Shown: positions 62,291-64,000 of the stretch, piece by piece
Layout: each line of letters starts with the position of its first letter
Position numbering within the stretch: the first letter of the stretch is position 1
NCBI GenBank assembly: GCA_964586235.1
Contig: CAZPIO010000004.1
Location: 50,842 to 114,841, forward strand
Direction: 5' to 3'
Length of the DNA: 64,000 nt
Origin: JAUCQB01 sp964586235
Lineage (GTDB): Bacteria > Planctomycetota > Phycisphaerae > UBA1845 > PWPN01
Translations under genes and position numbers: made by a program
The notes under the pieces: model-generated
Database searches by the model: none
Seen by the model: only the letters and a program-made list of their open reading frames with translations
Told to the model about the DNA's origin: nothing

Positions 62291-62625
62291 CCGAGATACG
62301 GCCGTGTTCATCGACACGCAACGCACACTTCGGCCCACAACTCCCGGCGGTCTGCCCCCAAGGCTGGCCACCAGTCACTGATTGCTTGATTCTGCAGTGA
62401 ATGCTGCCCAATAGGGCTGCGGCTCGGCAACCGAGAGCCGCGAAGCGCCCTGACCGAGAGACATTCAGCCCACGGGGCAGTGCCTTGCCGGTTGTCCGTC
62501 TGCCCGAATGGGATGGGCCTCCTATACTTACTCATGGAATCGACTCCCGTGACCGGAAGGGGTCTGGGTGTAGATCACAGCGCATAAGTCGTAGCGGCCG
62601 GCCGCGGATATGAATCGAGGAAGCC
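62291..62625. other. 335-base intergenic region with a possible hairpin
   Basis: No gene was recognised. A hairpin gcggctcgg-caa-ccgagagccgc (62419-62441, one bulged base) may terminate the pseudopilin transcript; no T-tract follows. Confidence 0.35.
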
Positions 62626-63186
62626 ATGGATAAAGACGCGATGATCGAAGACGAAGAGGCGATCGCTGAGGAACTGACCATCGCCGCGGAGCGGTATGAC
62701 CGGCCGCGCAAGGTTCTCGATCAGATGATGATCAACGAGCCGATCCGCCGGCTGCGACCGCGCCAACCCCCCACATGCCTGCATGTGGGTAAGATGGTGG
62801 CCGAAGCCATTGAGTTGATGAGGCAGAATGGTATTGGGTCCGTGTTGATTCTCGAAGGACAACGGCTGGTTGGCATCCTGACCGAGCGGGACATACTCTG
62901 CAAGATCACCGCCGCTCACCAGGACCCGCGGGCAAAGCGCGTCGAGGACGTGATGACCCGCGACCCCGCGTGCCTCAGCCCTGATGATCCGATCGTCTTC
63001 GCGCTCAACCGCATGGGCGTCGGTGGATTCCGCCACGTGCCGCTGGTCGATGAGAACCATCATCCGGTCGGACTCATCTCCGTACGCCATCTCGTGCGTT
63101 ACATCGTGGACTTCTTTGCCCACGAGGTCATGACGCTCCCGCCCCGGCCGGGCGGCGACGTCGGAGCGCGCAGAGAAGGTGCCTGA
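62626..63186 (+). CDS. CBS-domain pair protein
   Basis: 186 residues; ATG preceded by gaggaagcc. A charged N-terminus (1-45) is followed by two CBS domains (about 50-110 and 115-180), with hallmarks such as SVLILEGQRLVGILTERDIL, VMTRDPACLSPDD and HVPLVDENHHPVGLISVRHL. CBS pairs bind adenosine nucleotides and act as energy or redox sensors. No output domain is attached, so it probably acts on a partner. Cytoplasmic. The context (zinc-finger protein, agmatinase) gives no clear pathway. Confidence 0.9.
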   Translation: MDKDAMIEDEEAIAEELTIAAERYDRPRKVLDQMMINEPIRRLRPRQPPTCLHVGKMVAEAIELMRQNGIGSVLILEGQRLVGILTERDILCKITAAHQDPRAKRVEDVMTRDPACLSPDDPIVFALNRMGVGGFRHVPLVDENHHPVGLISVRHLVRYIVDFFAHEVMTLPPRPGGDVGARREGA

Positions 63187-63437
63187 ACGCGTGTAAGAAG
63201 GGCAGAGTATCTAAGAAGGGTGGCCGGTGTGCCACTGCTCTGTTGAGCAGCGCCGGGGTTGAGTAGTGCCGGCATGTCTGATCGGCGTTGCGTACCAGTG
63301 GCAACGTCTGCGTCCGCCCATCGGCCGCCACCGTTTGGCGGATGCACCCCCATTCGGGCCGACCAACACCGTGTTCTTGAAAGTAAGATGCCGGGAGAGT
63401 ATTTTGCCCTCTCGAACTTGAGCAGGAGGATCGAGAC

Positions 63438-64000
63438 ATGAGCGAAGAGGGCCTCTTTCAATCACCGTGGAACTTCCTCGGTCTTCCGGAAGAATTGGCC
63501 TCGGCGCAGCGGGCACGCGCGTGGCTGCTGCCGGTCCCATATGAGTCCACCACCTCTTACGGCGCCGGCACACGCAACGGGCCGGCCGCGATCATCGCCG
63601 CCTCGCGTCAGGTCGAGCTTTTCGACTACGAGTTCGGCAACGAACCGGCCATGGAATACGGCGTCCATACCATGAACCCGCTCGCCTTGGTCCACCGCTC
63701 GCCCGACCTGATGGTCAAGGCCATCGAAGAGGCGGTCGCAGGTGTTCTTTCGGGCAGGCCCCGCCCGGAGGTGCTCGTGCTGCTCGGCGGCGAACACACA
63801 ATCTCGCCCGGCGTCGCTCGCGGCCTGGCCCGAGCGATCGGCAAGGACAATCTGGTCTGCGTCCAGGTGGATGCCCACGCCGACCTGCGCGACGAATACG
63901 AGGGCTCGCCGTTCAGCCACGCCTGTGCCGCCCGGCGCATCCTCGACGTCTGCCCGGTCTTCCAGATCGGCATTCGCAACATCTCGGCCGGCGAAGAGCC
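63438..64000 (+). CDS. speB: Agmatinase/arginase family enzyme, 3' partial
   Basis: Starts at the ATG at 63438 with aggagga about ten bases upstream and runs off the window after about 187 residues. Ureohydrolase motifs are visible: LGGEHTIS (first Mn-binding histidine), VDAHADLRDEYEGSPFSHA (the D-x-H-x-D Mn ligands plus the following histidine) and the start of the GIRNIS segment. The family hydrolyses agmatine, arginine or related guanidino compounds to urea. Agmatinase (SpeB, polyamine synthesis) is the most likely member by overall motif spacing; the substrate is not proven. The 251 bases before it contain no recognised gene. Confidence 0.9.
   Translation, partial: MSEEGLFQSPWNFLGLPEELASAQRARAWLLPVPYESTTSYGAGTRNGPAAIIAASRQVELFDYEFGNEPAMEYGVHTMNPLALVHRSPDLMVKAIEEAVAGVLSGRPRPEVLVLLGGEHTISPGVARGLARAIGKDNLVCVQVDAHADLRDEYEGSPFSHACAARRILDVCPVFQIGIRNISAGEE

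Overview
The window reads as a GC-rich chromosome segment from a planctomycete, most likely of the Phycisphaerae type. This is inferred from the combination of very large secreted glycan-active proteins, dockerin-like Ca-binding C-terminal tails, PEP-CTERM anchors, a prepilin-type H-X9-DG protein, an MJ0042-type zinc-finger protein and a Tat-exported Gfo/Idh/MocA oxidoreductase. No rRNA, tRNA, CRISPR array or transposase was seen.

Layout. (1) 1-7.6 kb: an intracellular catabolic block with a DHDPS/NAL-family aldolase (5' cut by the window), a UroD/MtaA-like protein and a GH38 alpha-mannosidase on the + strand, then a sodium:solute symporter and a GntR/LacI-type regulator on the - strand. (2) 8.1-33.4 kb: ten co-oriented, closely spaced genes for secreted proteins. 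They comprise two paralogous clan GH-A-like glycosidases, a GH43-like propeller protein, two FG-GAP repeat proteins, five tandem propeller-Fn3 paralogues and a GH99-like protein. Nine of the ten were expected to be tail-tagged; eight of the tails plus the GH99-like one are intact, the last gene carries a decayed tail, and the GH43-like gene has none. (3) 33.4-49.5 kb: a - strand glycosidase, three PEP-CTERM proteins, three - strand LamG/Ig-like multidomain proteins with the same type of tail, and a second GntR/LacI regulator. (4) 50.2-60.1 kb: a prepilin-like gene divergent from a five-gene + strand operon holding two paralogous unassigned (alpha/alpha)-barrel-like enzymes, an FG-GAP protein, a Gfo/Idh/MocA oxidoreductase and a DUF4038 glycosidase. 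(5) 60.3-64 kb: a zinc-finger protein, a GspG-like pseudopilin, a CBS-pair protein and an agmatinase-family enzyme (3' cut).

Working model (inference): secreted and surface-displayed proteins bind and cut a complex glycan, the symporter imports products, and the cytoplasmic GH38, aldolase and UroD-like enzymes process them. Two paralogous regulators each have a distinct palindromic operator. TCACwTTGTGA lies over regulator 1's own promoter and just upstream of a promoter for the 25 kb array. TATATCrCCGTGATATA-like sites lie in or beside promoters for regulator 2 itself, a PEP-CTERM gene, the prepilin gene and the 51.6-60.1 kb operon. Both regulator genes appear to be transcribed as leaderless mRNAs.

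The most unusual element is a four-cysteine, two-EF-loop C-terminal tail present intact on twelve proteins here, with decayed or truncated versions on two more and swapped half order on one. All site and domain calls were made by eye.
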